Shown piece after piece: positions 8,922-18,319 of a DNA stretch of 64,000 nucleotides. Source of the DNA: Desulfuromonas soudanensis (GTDB lineage: Bacteria; Desulfobacterota; Desulfuromonadia; Desulfuromonadales; WTL); NCBI RefSeq assembly GCF_001278055.1, contig NZ_CP010802.1:2643504-2707503 (forward strand), read 5' to 3'. The position numbers and the translations under genes were made by a program. The notes under the pieces were generated by a model. It ran no database searches. It was not told the origin of the DNA and was given only the letters and a program-made list of their open reading frames with translations. Each line of letters opens with the position of its first letter. Within the stretch, counting starts at the first letter, position 1.

Positions 8922-9977
8922 CTAGTCCCCTTCCCCTCCCCGCGGCAGCAGCGTCTTGCGGCCATAAAAAGCGGCCATCCCGACGAAAATGATCAGCACA
9001 TTTTCGACAAAGAGCACCCCGGCATGCAAGGAAAGCACGGGAAAGACGTAAACGACCCTCTCGACAAACAATCCCCCCAGCACGACAAGCGAAACCCCTC
9101 CGACGACCGCCGGCAAGCGTTTCCCCTTCCGGGAGAGAAAGACCGCAAAGGGGAGGACAAAGTTGCCGGCGAGAAACAGGCCGCTGAGCGCCAGAGCGGA
9201 CGTCGATCCGGTCCGGCGAAGGATGTAGTGGACCTCCTCGGGGAGGTTGCCGTACCAGAGGAGGAGGTACTGGGCGAAAAAGAGCCCCGCCCACAGGACA
9301 CTGAAACCGAAAAGAAGGTTGCCGACATCGCGCAGCCCCTTGCGCGCGGTCTCGGGATCCGCATCGCATCGCTGCCGGCGGAGGAGATAGGAGGCGACGC
9401 CGGCCAGGGCGAACCCGGCGTAAATGGCCTCGACGCAGAAGAAGGCGCCGAAGAGGGTGCTGTACCAGGGGTATTCGAGGGTCATCACCCAGTCGAAGGC
9501 GACAAGACTCTGGGAGGCGACGAAGACCAGGAGATAAAGGACGGCAAGGAGATTGGCCCGCCGGTCTCCGCGCAGGGAGAGGCGGGCAAAAAGTGCGGCC
9601 AGCAGGGAGGAGAGGAGGAGGAGCGCCAGATTGCGGCCGACAAAGAAGGGTTCATTGAGCCAGAGACCCGGCTCTGCACTCCAGGGATAAAGGGAAAGGC
9701 GGGGGGTCCAGAGAAGAAAGAGAAGGAAAACGAGGAACTGCAGGGGATAAAGGGAGAGGAGTTCGCGCTTGAGAGAGGCGACCCAGCGTGCCCGCACCAG
9801 ATCGGTGATCGCCACCACCGCCACGGCCCCCTGGGCAAGACAGGACCAGAAGACGAGGGTGACGAGGAGCGACCCCTTCCCGCCACCCGATCCGCCGTAT
9901 TCCGCCAGGGCGATCCCCCCGACGGCACTCAAGAGCAGCAGGTAAAATACCGCCGGCCTCAGTTTCAGGGATTCCAT
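8922..9977 (-). CDS. actF: Alternative complex III subunit ActF (quinol:cytochrome c oxidoreductase membrane protein)
   Basis: Polytopic membrane protein of 351 residues with about ten hydrophobic segments and no haem motif. Position after actABCD, size and sequence features such as FDWVMTLEYPWYSTLFGAFF fit ActF, the quinol-oxidising-complex subunit that resembles the C-terminal-truncated NrfD/PsrC fold. The start ATG at 9977 (MESLKLRP) overlaps the end of actD by 13 bases; longer upstream frames are a shadow of actD. It is the last gene of the operon, ending against the convergent MBL gene. The ActF name rests on context plus fold, so a generic quinol:cytochrome c oxidoreductase subunit is the safe wording. 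Confidence 0.82.
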   Translation of the reverse strand: MESLKLRPAVFYLLLLSAVGGIALAEYGGSGGGKGSLLVTLVFWSCLAQGAVAVVAITDLVRARWVASLKRELLSLYPLQFLVFLLFLLWTPRLSLYPWSAEPGLWLNEPFFVGRNLALLLLSSLLAALFARLSLRGDRRANLLAVLYLLVFVASQSLVAFDWVMTLEYPWYSTLFGAFFCVEAIYAGFALAGVASYLLRRQRCDADPETARKGLRDVGNLLFGFSVLWAGLFFAQYLLLWYGNLPEEVHYILRRTGSTSALALSGLFLAGNFVLPFAVFLSRKGKRLPAVVGGVSLVVLGGLFVERVVYVFPVLSLHAGVLFVENVLIIFVGMAAFYGRKTLLPRGGEGD

Positions 9978-10411
9978 GGCCGCAGTCCCTCCTCGATGAC
10001 GATGACGAACCGGTTGCCGTATTCCTCCGCGCCACCGATCCCCTGAATGCTCGGCAGCCGCGCCAGGAAAAGAAACCCGACAAAGGTGGCCAGGGATCCG
10101 AATAGAATGGTGAGAATATACGAGACGAGAAGGAAGGGGGGGATGGAGATCAACGGTTTCCCACCGGTGATCAGGGGCCAGGAAAGGACGGTATAGAGAA
10201 TAAATCCCATGCCGCCGACAAATCCGCAAAGGCCGCCGAAGAAGGCGAAGTACCGCAAGGGCCCGGGGCTCACCTCGAGGATTTCCTCCACCTCGGGGAG
10301 ATGCCAGGGGAGGTAAAGCGCCAGATTCCGCCGGCTGTAGCCGTCCTTCTTCAGCTCGCGCAGCCTGGCCAGAAAATCTTCCTTCTCTAGAAACACAAGG
10401 GTCTCGGCCAT
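9965..10411 (-). CDS. actD: Alternative complex III subunit ActD (DUF3341 protein)
   Basis: 148-residue protein beginning MAETLVFLEKEDFLARLREL with a short soluble N-terminal part and two transmembrane helices (about residues 57-79 and 93-118), the standard layout of ActD/DUF3341. In the purified complexes ActD is a small membrane subunit of unknown role. The start codon overlaps the actC stop (TGATG), so translation is coupled, and the end overlaps the actF start by 13 bases. Length is a little shorter than some homologues (about 170) but complete. Confidence 0.88.
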   Translation of the reverse strand: MAETLVFLEKEDFLARLRELKKDGYSRRNLALYLPWHLPEVEEILEVSPGPLRYFAFFGGLCGFVGGMGFILYTVLSWPLITGGKPLISIPPFLLVSYILTILFGSLATFVGFLFLARLPSIQGIGGAEEYGNRFVIVIEEGLRPWNP

Positions 10412-11715
10412 CACAGGTGCTCCTTGATTTCGGTCATCGACAGGACGGGGACGGCCTTGAGAAAAAGGAGGTAGAGGAGGAAGAAGAGGGCAAAGGACAT
10501 GACCGTGATGCCGATTTCCACCAGGCTGGGGGTGTAGGTCCCCCAGGCGTAGGGATCGTAGTCCCGGGCCAGGGAGTTGACGATGATGACGAAGCGCTCC
10601 ATCCACATGCCGACGTTGACCAGCAGGGAAACGGCAAAGAGGAAGGGGAGAGACCGTCTCAACCGGCGGATGAAGAGGGTCAGCGGCAGCAGCGAGTTGC
10701 AGAAAATCATCACCCAGTAGAGGTGCGCATAGTGGCCGAAGCTGCGATAGCGGAACTGCTCGGCCTCGAAGACGTTGTCGCCGTAGAAGGCAAAGCCGGT
10801 CTCGACCAGATAGGAGTAGCTGATGATCAGGGAGGTGAAGAGGAGGATCTTGGCGATGGCCTCGAAGTGATCGACGGTGATGTACTTCTCGAGTTTCAGG
10901 ATGCGCTGCATCGGATAGACGAGCGTGATGACCATCGCCGTGCCGGAGAAGATCGCCCCGGCGACGAAATAGGGGGCAAAGATGGTGGTATGCCATCCGG
11001 GGACGATGCTCACCGCAAAGTCCCAGGAGACGATGGAGTGCACGGAGGCGACCAGCGGAGTGGCAAAGGCGGCGAGGAAGAGATAGAGGCGGTTGTAGTG
11101 GCGCCACTGGTCGAGGGACCCGACCCAGCCGAGGGAGAGGACGGCGAAGATTTTCTTGCGAATTCCCGAGAAGCGGCGACGGGCGATGGCGAGATCGGGG
11201 AGGAGCCCGACATAGAAGAAGATGAGACTGACGATCATGTAGGTGGAAACGGCGAAAACGTCCCAGATCAGTGGAGAACGGAAATTGACCCAGAGATGAC
11301 GTTCGGTCGGATAGGGGAAGAGGTAGTAGAAGATCCACACCCTCCCCAGGTGGATGAGGGGGAAAAGCCCGGCGACGGTCAGGGCGAAGATGGTCATCGC
11401 CTCGGCCGCCCGGTTGAAGCTGGTGCGAAACCGGGCCCGGAAGAGGAAGAGGACGGCCGAAATGAGCGTCCCCGAGTGGGCGATGCCGACCCAGAAGACG
11501 AAGTTGGTGATGTAGACTCCCCAGTTGACCGGGTGCATGAGGCCGGAAACGCCGAGGCCCCTGTGGATCTGGTAGCCCCACAGGCCGAGGCCGAGGAGGA
11601 CGAGGGCGGCACAGAGGGCCACCGCCGCCAGCCATTTCACCCCCGGCCGGCAAAGGACCGCCAGCACATCCCTCTCCACCTCTTCTCTTGGGTCAAGCGC
11701 CTTGCTCTCTTTCAT
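10411..11715 (-). CDS. actC: Alternative complex III subunit ActC, NrfD/PsrC family
   Basis: 434-residue integral membrane protein of the NrfD/PsrC family with ten predicted helices. ActC forms the quinol-binding core together with ActB. Seen: family sequences such as GVSGLMHPVNWGVYITNFVFWVG (shortened here) near residue 70, RRRFSGIRKKI, GWVGSLDQWRHY and the helix-loop ending ARDYDPYAWGTYTPSLVE. It lies 21 bp after actB and overlaps actD by one base. Identification as NrfD family is secure; ActC follows from the flanking actA, actB and actD genes. Confidence 0.92.
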   Translation of the reverse strand: MKESKALDPREEVERDVLAVLCRPGVKWLAAVALCAALVLLGLGLWGYQIHRGLGVSGLMHPVNWGVYITNFVFWVGIAHSGTLISAVLFLFRARFRTSFNRAAEAMTIFALTVAGLFPLIHLGRVWIFYYLFPYPTERHLWVNFRSPLIWDVFAVSTYMIVSLIFFYVGLLPDLAIARRRFSGIRKKIFAVLSLGWVGSLDQWRHYNRLYLFLAAFATPLVASVHSIVSWDFAVSIVPGWHTTIFAPYFVAGAIFSGTAMVITLVYPMQRILKLEKYITVDHFEAIAKILLFTSLIISYSYLVETGFAFYGDNVFEAEQFRYRSFGHYAHLYWVMIFCNSLLPLTLFIRRLRRSLPFLFAVSLLVNVGMWMERFVIIVNSLARDYDPYAWGTYTPSLVEIGITVMSFALFFLLYLLFLKAVPVLSMTEIKEHL

Positions 11716-11736
11716 CCCTCATCCTCCGGGTATCCG

Positions 11737-14523
11737 TCACCCGTCACCCGTCACCGCCTTGGCCAGATAAAAGACCGACGGCTCCGTCCCCAGTTCCTCG
11801 AAGACCCGATAGGCGCGCTCCGAGTGCGCCAGCGCATAGACGCGGGAGTTGGCGTCCAGCAGATTGCCGAAAACGATGGCGCCGGTGGGGCAGCTCTGGG
11901 CACAGGCGGTGGTCACCTCTGCATCCCTGACCTTGCGCCCCTCGTCCCTGGCCCGATCCTTGGCATGCCGCAGACGCTGGATGCAGAAAGTACACTTTTC
12001 CATCATTCCCCGGCTGCGCACCGAGAGGTCGGGGTTGAGCATCCGCGGCAGCGGCTCAGGTCGATGGTAATCCCGCCAGTTGAAGCGACGGACCTTGTAG
12101 GGGCAGTTGTTGGAGCAATATCGGGTGCCCACGCAGCGGTCGTAGACCTGGACGTTGAGTCCCTCGCCGTTGTGATAGGCGGCGTAAACCGGGCAGACCG
12201 GCTCGCAGGGGGCGTGGTGGCAGTGCTGACAGAGCATGGGGAGAAACTCCACCCCGCCGTCCTCGTTGTAAAAGGGCTCGATGCGCAGCCAGCTCATTTC
12301 CCGCCCCTTGAGATGATCGGCTTCGCCGACCACCGGGACATTGTTTTCCACGGAGCAGGAGGCGACGCAGGCTCCACAGCCGATGCAGCGGGAGAGATCA
12401 ATGGCCAGGGTCCAGCGGTAATCCTCATGGGCATGGGGCGGGTAAAGGTCGGCGCGTCGGTGCTCTTCCTTACGGTGAACGGGATCGGGAATGAGCCCGC
12501 GCCCCTGCTGCGAAGCCGACCCCGCCATCACCGCCAGCACCAGGACGCCGCCGGTTTTTTCAACCTGCACCTCTTCAAGATAGAAGAGCGCCTCGCCGCT
12601 CGCCGGCACCCAGCCGTAGGGGGCGCCGACAAGGGCGTCACGCTGGATCACCAGCACCCCTTCCTGCAGCCCCGGCTGAACCTTGCCCGGAAATTTGCCC
12701 CCCCAGGAGGCGGTGGTGAGGGCCAATTCGTCGCGATCGACGGCCTTCAACCGGGCGGCCATTGACGGCGGCAGAGAGACCCAGGACCCATAGGTGACGG
12801 TGGTGAGGGGATCGGGGATCTCGGCAAGGAGGGGGAGCGCGGCGCTGCGGCCGTCGAAGGTGCGGATCGAGGGTGCCACCACAAGCAGCGGACCGTCCAG
12901 ACTCTCCCGGGCCGATCTCTCTCCGAAAAATTCGGCGGCCCGCCCGGCATCCAGAGCGAGGGGGACTTCGGGCTGCGGAATCGTCAAAAATCCTTTTTCC
13001 AGAAGGGTCTGCCGACCACCCGGCCCGAAGCGCTTATCCCAGGCGGCCTCCAGAAATTGCCGGTAATCGCCGTCGGGTCCGTCGCCGGCCTGACGCATCA
13101 GGTCGAGAAGAATATCTCCTTCGCCGCGGGTGTCATCGAGGGGCGGAGAGGCCGGCTGCACCAGGGTGTGCACTCCGGAACGCGGCTCGGCATCCCCCCA
13201 GGTCTCGAGGGGATGGGCGAGGGGGAGAATGAGGTCCACCCCCTGCGAGGTCTCGTCGGGGAGGTCGGCAAAAGCGACGCTCAGGGTCGCCTTTTTCAGG
13301 TGGCCGGCAAGATCGATGGAGTCGGGAACCTGGTAGAGGGGATCGGCTCGGGAGATGAACAGGACTCCAACCTCCCCGGCACCGAGCCTTCTTGCGAGGC
13401 GATCCATGTCGATGAGCGAGCCGACGCCGCGGTAATTTTCGCCGCCGTCGAAATCGACCGTCGTTTCCGTCATCCCCGTGAGCCATTGGAGAAGCCCTGC
13501 AAAGACCGCCGCCCGCATCCCGTCGCGGTGGGCGACGCCCAGGCCGCCGACGATGACCAGGGGGCGCTCGGCCCTCTCCAGGCGGTCGAGAAGTTCGCCC
13601 AGGACCTTCTCCGGCACCCCGGTCAGGGCGGAAGCCTGCCTGGCGCTGAAAGGGGGGATGGCACGGCGCAGTTTCTCGGGGAGGCGCCGTTCCCCCTTGC
13701 CGGTCGTATGGCTCAGCAGATAGAGGAGAAGGTACGGTTCGCTGCCGGGAACCAGGGGGAGACGCCGGTCGGCATTGACCCCGGTCAGAGAGACGTGGGG
13801 CTCGAGATGTTCCCAGCGGAAGGTCCCTCGCTCGGAGGCACGGGCCAGACCGGCGGCAAATCCGACGGGGCTGACGAAGGTTTCGAAGAGATCGGCGCCG
13901 AGGGTGAGGAGAAAATCGGCCTCCTCCACACGGTAGCGGGGGAGCTCCGGCCGGCCGAAGAGGAGGCCGTAGGCCTGGCGCAGGGCGGCATGGGCGAAGA
14001 GTTCGAAGTCGGGAGCCCGTTCCACGGCCAGCTTGGCGCAAAAGGAATCGAGCATGGCCGAGAGGGTGCCGGTGGTGCGCCCGGCAAGGTAGAGGTTCGT
14101 CTTCCCCTGTCGGTGCGTTTCCCCAAGGGTCCGACCGATCCGCCGGTAGGCCTCCTCCCAGGAAATCCTGCGGTAACCTCCGGCGCCGTCGCGCTCCAGG
14201 GGGGACCGGAAGCGCTCGGGATGGTAGAGCCGCCCCATGGACGCCTGGCCGCGCATGCACAGCCCCCCGGAGCTGATCGGGTGATCGGCAATTCCTTCCA
14301 GCTTGACCGCCCTCCTCTCTCGAACCCGCACCTGGATCCCGCATCCGGCAGGACATTCGGTGCAGGTTCCCGGCACCCAGCGCGCCTCCCCGGGAAGCAC
14401 CCCGTCGTCCGGAGGGACCAGATAGGAGATCAGTTTCTTCTGATCTTTCTCCGATCCGCAGGAAGAGAGAAGGGTGGCACTCGACGCCAGACCGAGAGTC
14501 TGGAGAAATTCACGACGATCCAT
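11737..14523 (-). CDS. actB: Alternative complex III subunit ActB: molybdopterin-oxidoreductase-like domain fused to an iron-sulfur domain
   Basis: 928-residue periplasmic subunit. Residues 1-23 look like a twin-arginine lipoprotein signal (MDRREFLQTLG, then SSCG with Cys22). The first about 680 residues resemble molybdopterin oxidoreductases (CTECPAGCGIQVRV and GGLCMRGQ cluster region), a fold that in ActB proteins carries no Mo cofactor. The last about 240 residues are an NrfC/DmsB-like ferredoxin domain with four cysteine groups: CIGCGACVASC, CQHCHHAPCEPVCP, CVGTRYCSNNCP and CTFCIQR/CAQSCP. Start: ATG at 14523 because the signal begins there; the open frame extends 51 codons upstream without family similarity. 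Confidence 0.93.
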   Translation of the reverse strand: MDRREFLQTLGLASSATLLSSCGSEKDQKKLISYLVPPDDGVLPGEARWVPGTCTECPAGCGIQVRVRERRAVKLEGIADHPISSGGLCMRGQASMGRLYHPERFRSPLERDGAGGYRRISWEEAYRRIGRTLGETHRQGKTNLYLAGRTTGTLSAMLDSFCAKLAVERAPDFELFAHAALRQAYGLLFGRPELPRYRVEEADFLLTLGADLFETFVSPVGFAAGLARASERGTFRWEHLEPHVSLTGVNADRRLPLVPGSEPYLLLYLLSHTTGKGERRLPEKLRRAIPPFSARQASALTGVPEKVLGELLDRLERAERPLVIVGGLGVAHRDGMRAAVFAGLLQWLTGMTETTVDFDGGENYRGVGSLIDMDRLARRLGAGEVGVLFISRADPLYQVPDSIDLAGHLKKATLSVAFADLPDETSQGVDLILPLAHPLETWGDAEPRSGVHTLVQPASPPLDDTRGEGDILLDLMRQAGDGPDGDYRQFLEAAWDKRFGPGGRQTLLEKGFLTIPQPEVPLALDAGRAAEFFGERSARESLDGPLLVVAPSIRTFDGRSAALPLLAEIPDPLTTVTYGSWVSLPPSMAARLKAVDRDELALTTASWGGKFPGKVQPGLQEGVLVIQRDALVGAPYGWVPASGEALFYLEEVQVEKTGGVLVLAVMAGSASQQGRGLIPDPVHRKEEHRRADLYPPHAHEDYRWTLAIDLSRCIGCGACVASCSVENNVPVVGEADHLKGREMSWLRIEPFYNEDGGVEFLPMLCQHCHHAPCEPVCPVYAAYHNGEGLNVQVYDRCVGTRYCSNNCPYKVRRFNWRDYHRPEPLPRMLNPDLSVRSRGMMEKCTFCIQRLRHAKDRARDEGRKVRDAEVTTACAQSCPTGAIVFGNLLDANSRVYALAHSERAYRVFEELGTEPSVFYLAKAVTGDG

Positions 14524-14612
14524 AAATGTCCTCAATCCGTTTTCGGGATATGCTGACCCAAGGGCGATTCTCCTTCCCTCAAGCGGCCTGCCCACCCCCC
14601 TGCCCCAAGGAA

Positions 14613-15161
14613 TTAATGATGACAGGCGGCGCAGTCGGTGGGACCTTCGAACTGTCGGTGACAGGTGATGCACCACCCCATCTGCAGGGGGCGCACCCGT
14701 CGCGCCGTCGTCATTTTCGCCACCGCCCCATGGCAGGCGAAGCAGTCGATTCCAGCCCGCAGGTGCCGCTTATGGGTGAAGTAGATAAAATCGGGGAGAT
14801 CGTGAACCCTGTTCCAGAAAATGGGTTCCCTGCGTTCGGCGTACCCGCGCAATTTCTGCACCTCGGGCCGATCGACGGCGACGGTGCGATGGCAGGACAT
14901 GCATCTGTCCACGGCCGCCACCCCCGCCTGCGGTGAGGTGTCCGCCGTCGGGTGGCAGAAGGTGCAGGCCATCGCCAATTCTCCGGCGTGCACCGCATGG
15001 GCAAAGGCGATGGGCTGCCGGGGTTGGAGGTCGGCACCGGACCACCAGAGCGCGCGGGCGCCCACAAGGACCAGGCAAAGAGCGAAGTAGCCGAGGACCC
15101 CTCCCCGCACCAGGAAGGCGACCAGCCACCGTTTCTGTTCGTCGGTCAGTTTTGCCGCCAT
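14613..15161 (-). CDS. actA: Alternative complex III subunit ActA, pentahaem cytochrome c
   Basis: 182-residue protein with one N-terminal membrane anchor (about residues 13-37) and five CxxCH haem-attachment sites: CTFCH, CMSCH, CFACH, CITCH and CAACH, the last at the extreme C-terminus. This matches ActA, the five-haem membrane-anchored electron-transfer subunit of alternative complex III, and it is directly upstream of actB as expected. The 89 bases between its stop and the actB start hold nothing obvious. The 182-residue length is within the ActA range. Confidence 0.93.
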   Translation of the reverse strand: MAAKLTDEQKRWLVAFLVRGGVLGYFALCLVLVGARALWWSGADLQPRQPIAFAHAVHAGELAMACTFCHPTADTSPQAGVAAVDRCMSCHRTVAVDRPEVQKLRGYAERREPIFWNRVHDLPDFIYFTHKRHLRAGIDCFACHGAVAKMTTARRVRPLQMGWCITCHRQFEGPTDCAACHH

Positions 15162-15176
15162 GGTCAGACCTGCACC

Positions 15177-16385
15177 TCAGGGAGTGTCATTGCCCAGCAG
15201 AAAATCGACGACGGCCGATATTTCCGCCTCGGACAGGCCGGGATCGGGCATCGCCGGATAGTCGGGGTTCATTTTTACCGGGTTGGCGATGAAATTCGCG
15301 AGGGCGCCCCTGCGCCCGCGGTAGCCGGGAATCACCTCGCTGAGGGGCGGGCCGACCCTCCGTCCCTCGAAGGCATGGCAGCCGGAGCAGACCCGGTTGA
15401 AGATCTCCTCGCCGCGCCCGGCTATCGCCTCCTGGGACGAGGGGGGCGCCGCAGGGATCGACTCCGCCCGGGGGAGTGGGGAGTCCCTGTTTTCGGCAGC
15501 CAACGCCTGAATGACAAGAGGGGTCAGGGCGCTCTCCCGGCCGAGATGATCGCCGAGGACGAAGAGAAAAAGGAGCCCGAGCGCCAGGACAAAGGGGGGC
15601 TTGACGTTGCGCCGGACAGGCTCGAAGCAAAAGGGGAGAAGCAGGAGGGCGGTCGTTGCGGCCGTGATCACCGTCATCGCGGCGACGCCGAAAAGGGGTG
15701 CGGAATGGGCGAGGAGGGGAAGATTGACCAGTTCGAGGAGGAGGCACAGCGGCAGGGCCAGGAGAAAGGCCAGGGCGACCGCCGCTCCGATGCGGCCGGC
15801 CAGGCGCTTGTCCTCGCCGTCGCGGCCGGAAAAGAGGACCATCCCCCCCCCGGTGAGGATGAAGGCGAGACTGACGAACTGGAGAAAACGGGCGACGCCG
15901 CTCCAGGAAAGGACCAGGGTGGGTGTCGCGGCAAGGACCGGCCACCGCTCCGGCATGAGGAAAAAGGTCGAGCCGCAGGCGAGAATGAAATAAACGCCGC
16001 TCAGCAAAGAGAGCGCGGCCAGTCCGACGACCAGGGCGACGCCCCGACCCGATCCCTTCTCCCGGAGGCCTCGATAAAGATGAAGGAGAAGGAGCGCCAG
16101 GGCCAGAAGAAGGAGAACGCCGCCCGCGAAAAAGGCGGGGAGGCGCACCGAGGCATAGCTTTTCTCGAGGGAGAAAAAGACCAGGGCCAGAGTGAACACA
16201 AACAGGAGACTGGAGCCGGGGGTCAATATCACCCGGGCCAGCAGGTCGGCGGAGAGTTTCCGATGGAGGCTCTCCTGCTCCCGGCCGGAGATGAGGTCAA
16301 AGAAGACCGCCAGGCAAGAGCCACCGTAAAGGATGGCGGCAAAGCCGAGGTGAACAAAGAGGGTAAAGAAGTAAAGGAACTTCAA
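15177..16385 (-). CDS. Membrane protein with C-terminal monohaem cytochrome c domain
   Basis: 402-residue protein. Residues 1-300 contain about eight transmembrane helices with no clear family motif (beginning MKFLYFFTLFVHLGFAAILY); a periplasmic cytochrome c domain follows with CSGCH at residues 333-337 and a likely axial Met in NPDYPAMPDP. Standard Act operons encode a separate small monohaem subunit ActE; none is present here, so this fusion could supply the ActE-like electron exit, or it may connect the bc module to the Act module. It sits between the pentahaem cytochrome (3 bp away) and actA (15 bp away). The membrane part is not recognised. Confidence 0.75.
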   Translation of the reverse strand: MKFLYFFTLFVHLGFAAILYGGSCLAVFFDLISGREQESLHRKLSADLLARVILTPGSSLLFVFTLALVFFSLEKSYASVRLPAFFAGGVLLLLALALLLLHLYRGLREKGSGRGVALVVGLAALSLLSGVYFILACGSTFFLMPERWPVLAATPTLVLSWSGVARFLQFVSLAFILTGGGMVLFSGRDGEDKRLAGRIGAAVALAFLLALPLCLLLELVNLPLLAHSAPLFGVAAMTVITAATTALLLLPFCFEPVRRNVKPPFVLALGLLFLFVLGDHLGRESALTPLVIQALAAENRDSPLPRAESIPAAPPSSQEAIAGRGEEIFNRVCSGCHAFEGRRVGPPLSEVIPGYRGRRGALANFIANPVKMNPDYPAMPDPGLSEAEISAVVDFLLGNDTP

Positions 16386-16388
16386 CCC

Positions 16389-17213
16389 TTAAGCCTCCTC
16401 CTCATGGTAAGTGCGACGGATGAAGGCGGCAAGGAGGCCGGCTACGACGAGCAGACCGACGACGATCCCACCCCCCACCTTGCGGACAAAGAGAGTCTGC
16501 TGAATCTGCTCCACCTGGACGCGGATTTTTTCCAGATCATCGCGCACGCGGGCCGTCTCGGCTCGCACCTTCTCCACCTCAACGCTGTGAAAAAGACGAT
16601 GAAAGGAGTTGCGCAGAGAGAAGAGTTCGCCCTCCATCTCCTTTGTGGCGATGCCGGCCCGGTGCAGATCGGCGAGATCTCCCTCGAGGACGCCGATCAA
16701 ACGGTCGGTTTCCTCGACGGCCCCCTTGATCTCGCCGGCGCGGCCGTATTCATGACAGCGGGAACAGTCCTGAGGGTTGATGAGGGCCGGAGAGGCCTTC
16801 ATCACCCGGTGGTTGCCGTGACAGGTGACGCACTGGGGGCCGCCCTTTCCTAGGGCCCGGCCATGGGCGCTTTTCAGGTAATCCTCCCGGACCCCGACAT
16901 GGCAGCGCCCGCAGAAGTCGGGGATGTCCGTCTCGGCGGGGACGCCGAGAAAGCCGCGGCCCGGCGCCATGGCCTCCATGGACATGAGCGCCGGATCGCC
17001 GCCGTGACAGCTGTGACAGGCGATCCCGTTGTCGGCATGGATGCTGGTGCGCCACAGGGTCACCGGTTCGCCAAGTCGCCCGGTCTGCGATTCATGGCAT
17101 TGGAGACAGGAGTTTTCTGTCACCTGGGCCAGGGCCGAAGGGGGCTGGAGGAAGACTGCGGCCATCACGACGGCCGAAAGGAGAGTGCGAAAAAACAACG
17201 GAGAATTCATCAT
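16389..17213 (-). CDS. Pentahaem cytochrome c with coiled coil and C-terminal membrane anchor
   Basis: 274-residue exported cytochrome. Seen: signal peptide at residues 1-30 (ending PPSALAQ), then five CxxCH motifs (CLQCH, CHSCH, CGRCH, CVTCH, CSRCH), a long charged helical region at about residues 165-240 likely to form a coiled coil, and a transmembrane helix near the C-terminus followed by RRTYHEEEA. It resembles NapC/cytochrome c-type subunits associated with bc complexes in Geobacter relatives. The start ATG at 17213 overlaps the cytochrome b stop (ATGA), so translation is coupled; the larger open frame upstream is a shadow of cytochrome b. Confidence 0.82.
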   Translation of the reverse strand: MMNSPLFFRTLLSAVVMAAVFLQPPSALAQVTENSCLQCHESQTGRLGEPVTLWRTSIHADNGIACHSCHGGDPALMSMEAMAPGRGFLGVPAETDIPDFCGRCHVGVREDYLKSAHGRALGKGGPQCVTCHGNHRVMKASPALINPQDCSRCHEYGRAGEIKGAVEETDRLIGVLEGDLADLHRAGIATKEMEGELFSLRNSFHRLFHSVEVEKVRAETARVRDDLEKIRVQVEQIQQTLFVRKVGGGIVVGLLVVAGLLAAFIRRTYHEEEA

Positions 17214-18310
17214 GAATAATGCCCCCAGATCGAAAGTCCGACAAAGAGGAGGATGCCAAGGGCGTAGCAGGTGACGAAGACGGGGCGTTTGCCCGGCCGC
17301 CGCTCCCGGAAACGATCGATAAAGGGGAGGAGAAGGAGGAAGGTCACCATCCCTCCCTGCACCGCCAGTCCGAGAAACTCGCTGGGAAAGATCTTGAGGG
17401 TCTGGTAGGCCCAGAGGAAATACCACTCCGGCTTGATCCCCGCCGGGGTCACAAAGGGGTCCGCCGGATCGAAGGCGGCCGGCGGGAAAAAGAGCCCCGG
17501 GGCGAAGAAGACGACGGCGAAGAGAAGGGCGAGGAAGAAGGCGATTACCGCCGCGTCCTTGGCCATGTAGTTGGGGAAGAAGGGGATCCCCTCCGGATGT
17601 TCTTCGTGCCGGAAAACGGGGAGCGGCTCGGAAGGACGGTAATCCTCGCCGAAGGGGGGGCGGGAGACCCCTGCACGCCGGACGCAGAAAAGGTGAAAGA
17701 GAACCAGGGGTCCGAAAAGGAGAGGGAAACCCATGACATGCAGGGCGAAGAAGCGCCCCAGAGTCGGCTGGCCGACCATCGCCCCGCCGCGCAGGAACCG
17801 TACGACGGCATCTCCGATCAGAGGGATTTCGCTCGAACTCTCGGTCGCGACCGTCGTCGCCCAGAAGGAGAGCTGGCTCCAGGGGAGGAGATAACCCGTC
17901 AGGCACATCCCAAGGGAGAGGAGAAGGATCAAAAAACCCGCCACCCAGGTCAGTTCCCGGGGACGCTTGTAGCTCGCCATGAACAGGACCGAAAGCATGT
18001 GCAGCAGCAGCGCCAGTACGACAATGTTGGCGCCTACGGCATGGACGGTGCGGATGAGCCAGCCGAAGGGGACCTCGTTCATGATCTTCTGCACGCTGGC
18101 AAAGGCATCGGCGGTGTTGGGAATATAATAGATGAGAAGGAGAATCCCGGTGGCGAACTGGAGGGCAAAGAGGGTGAGGAGAACCGCTCCGAGGGTATAC
18201 CAGACGTTGATGTTGCGCGGCAGGAGATATTTGGTCAGGTTCTGCTCGAGGAGATCCCGTATCCCCAGGCGTACATCGAGAAAATCGACGATCTTTGTTT
18301 TCACTCCCAT
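17210..18310 (-). CDS. Cytochrome b of a bc-type quinol oxidoreductase
   Basis: 366-residue membrane protein corresponding to complete cytochrome b (N- and C-terminal parts in one chain). Two haem-ligating His pairs are visible: HAVGANIVVLALLLH (13 residues between) and HVMGFPLLFGPLVLFH (14 between), in helices B and D. The quinol-site motif is PEWY within IKPEWYFLWAYQ. The 14-residue spacing in the second pair is common in b6-like and many bacterial forms. It lies 9 bp downstream of the Rieske gene and overlaps the following cytochrome by four bases. Confidence 0.93.
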   Translation of the reverse strand: MGVKTKIVDFLDVRLGIRDLLEQNLTKYLLPRNINVWYTLGAVLLTLFALQFATGILLLIYYIPNTADAFASVQKIMNEVPFGWLIRTVHAVGANIVVLALLLHMLSVLFMASYKRPRELTWVAGFLILLLSLGMCLTGYLLPWSQLSFWATTVATESSSEIPLIGDAVVRFLRGGAMVGQPTLGRFFALHVMGFPLLFGPLVLFHLFCVRRAGVSRPPFGEDYRPSEPLPVFRHEEHPEGIPFFPNYMAKDAAVIAFFLALLFAVVFFAPGLFFPPAAFDPADPFVTPAGIKPEWYFLWAYQTLKIFPSEFLGLAVQGGMVTFLLLLPFIDRFRERRPGKRPVFVTCYALGILLFVGLSIWGHYS

Positions 18311-18319
18311 GTCCCTCTC

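Noticed and set aside
9965-11653. A 562-codon minus-strand frame ending with ActD
   Set aside because: Only its last 148 codons are ActD; the rest is a frame-shifted shadow of actC.
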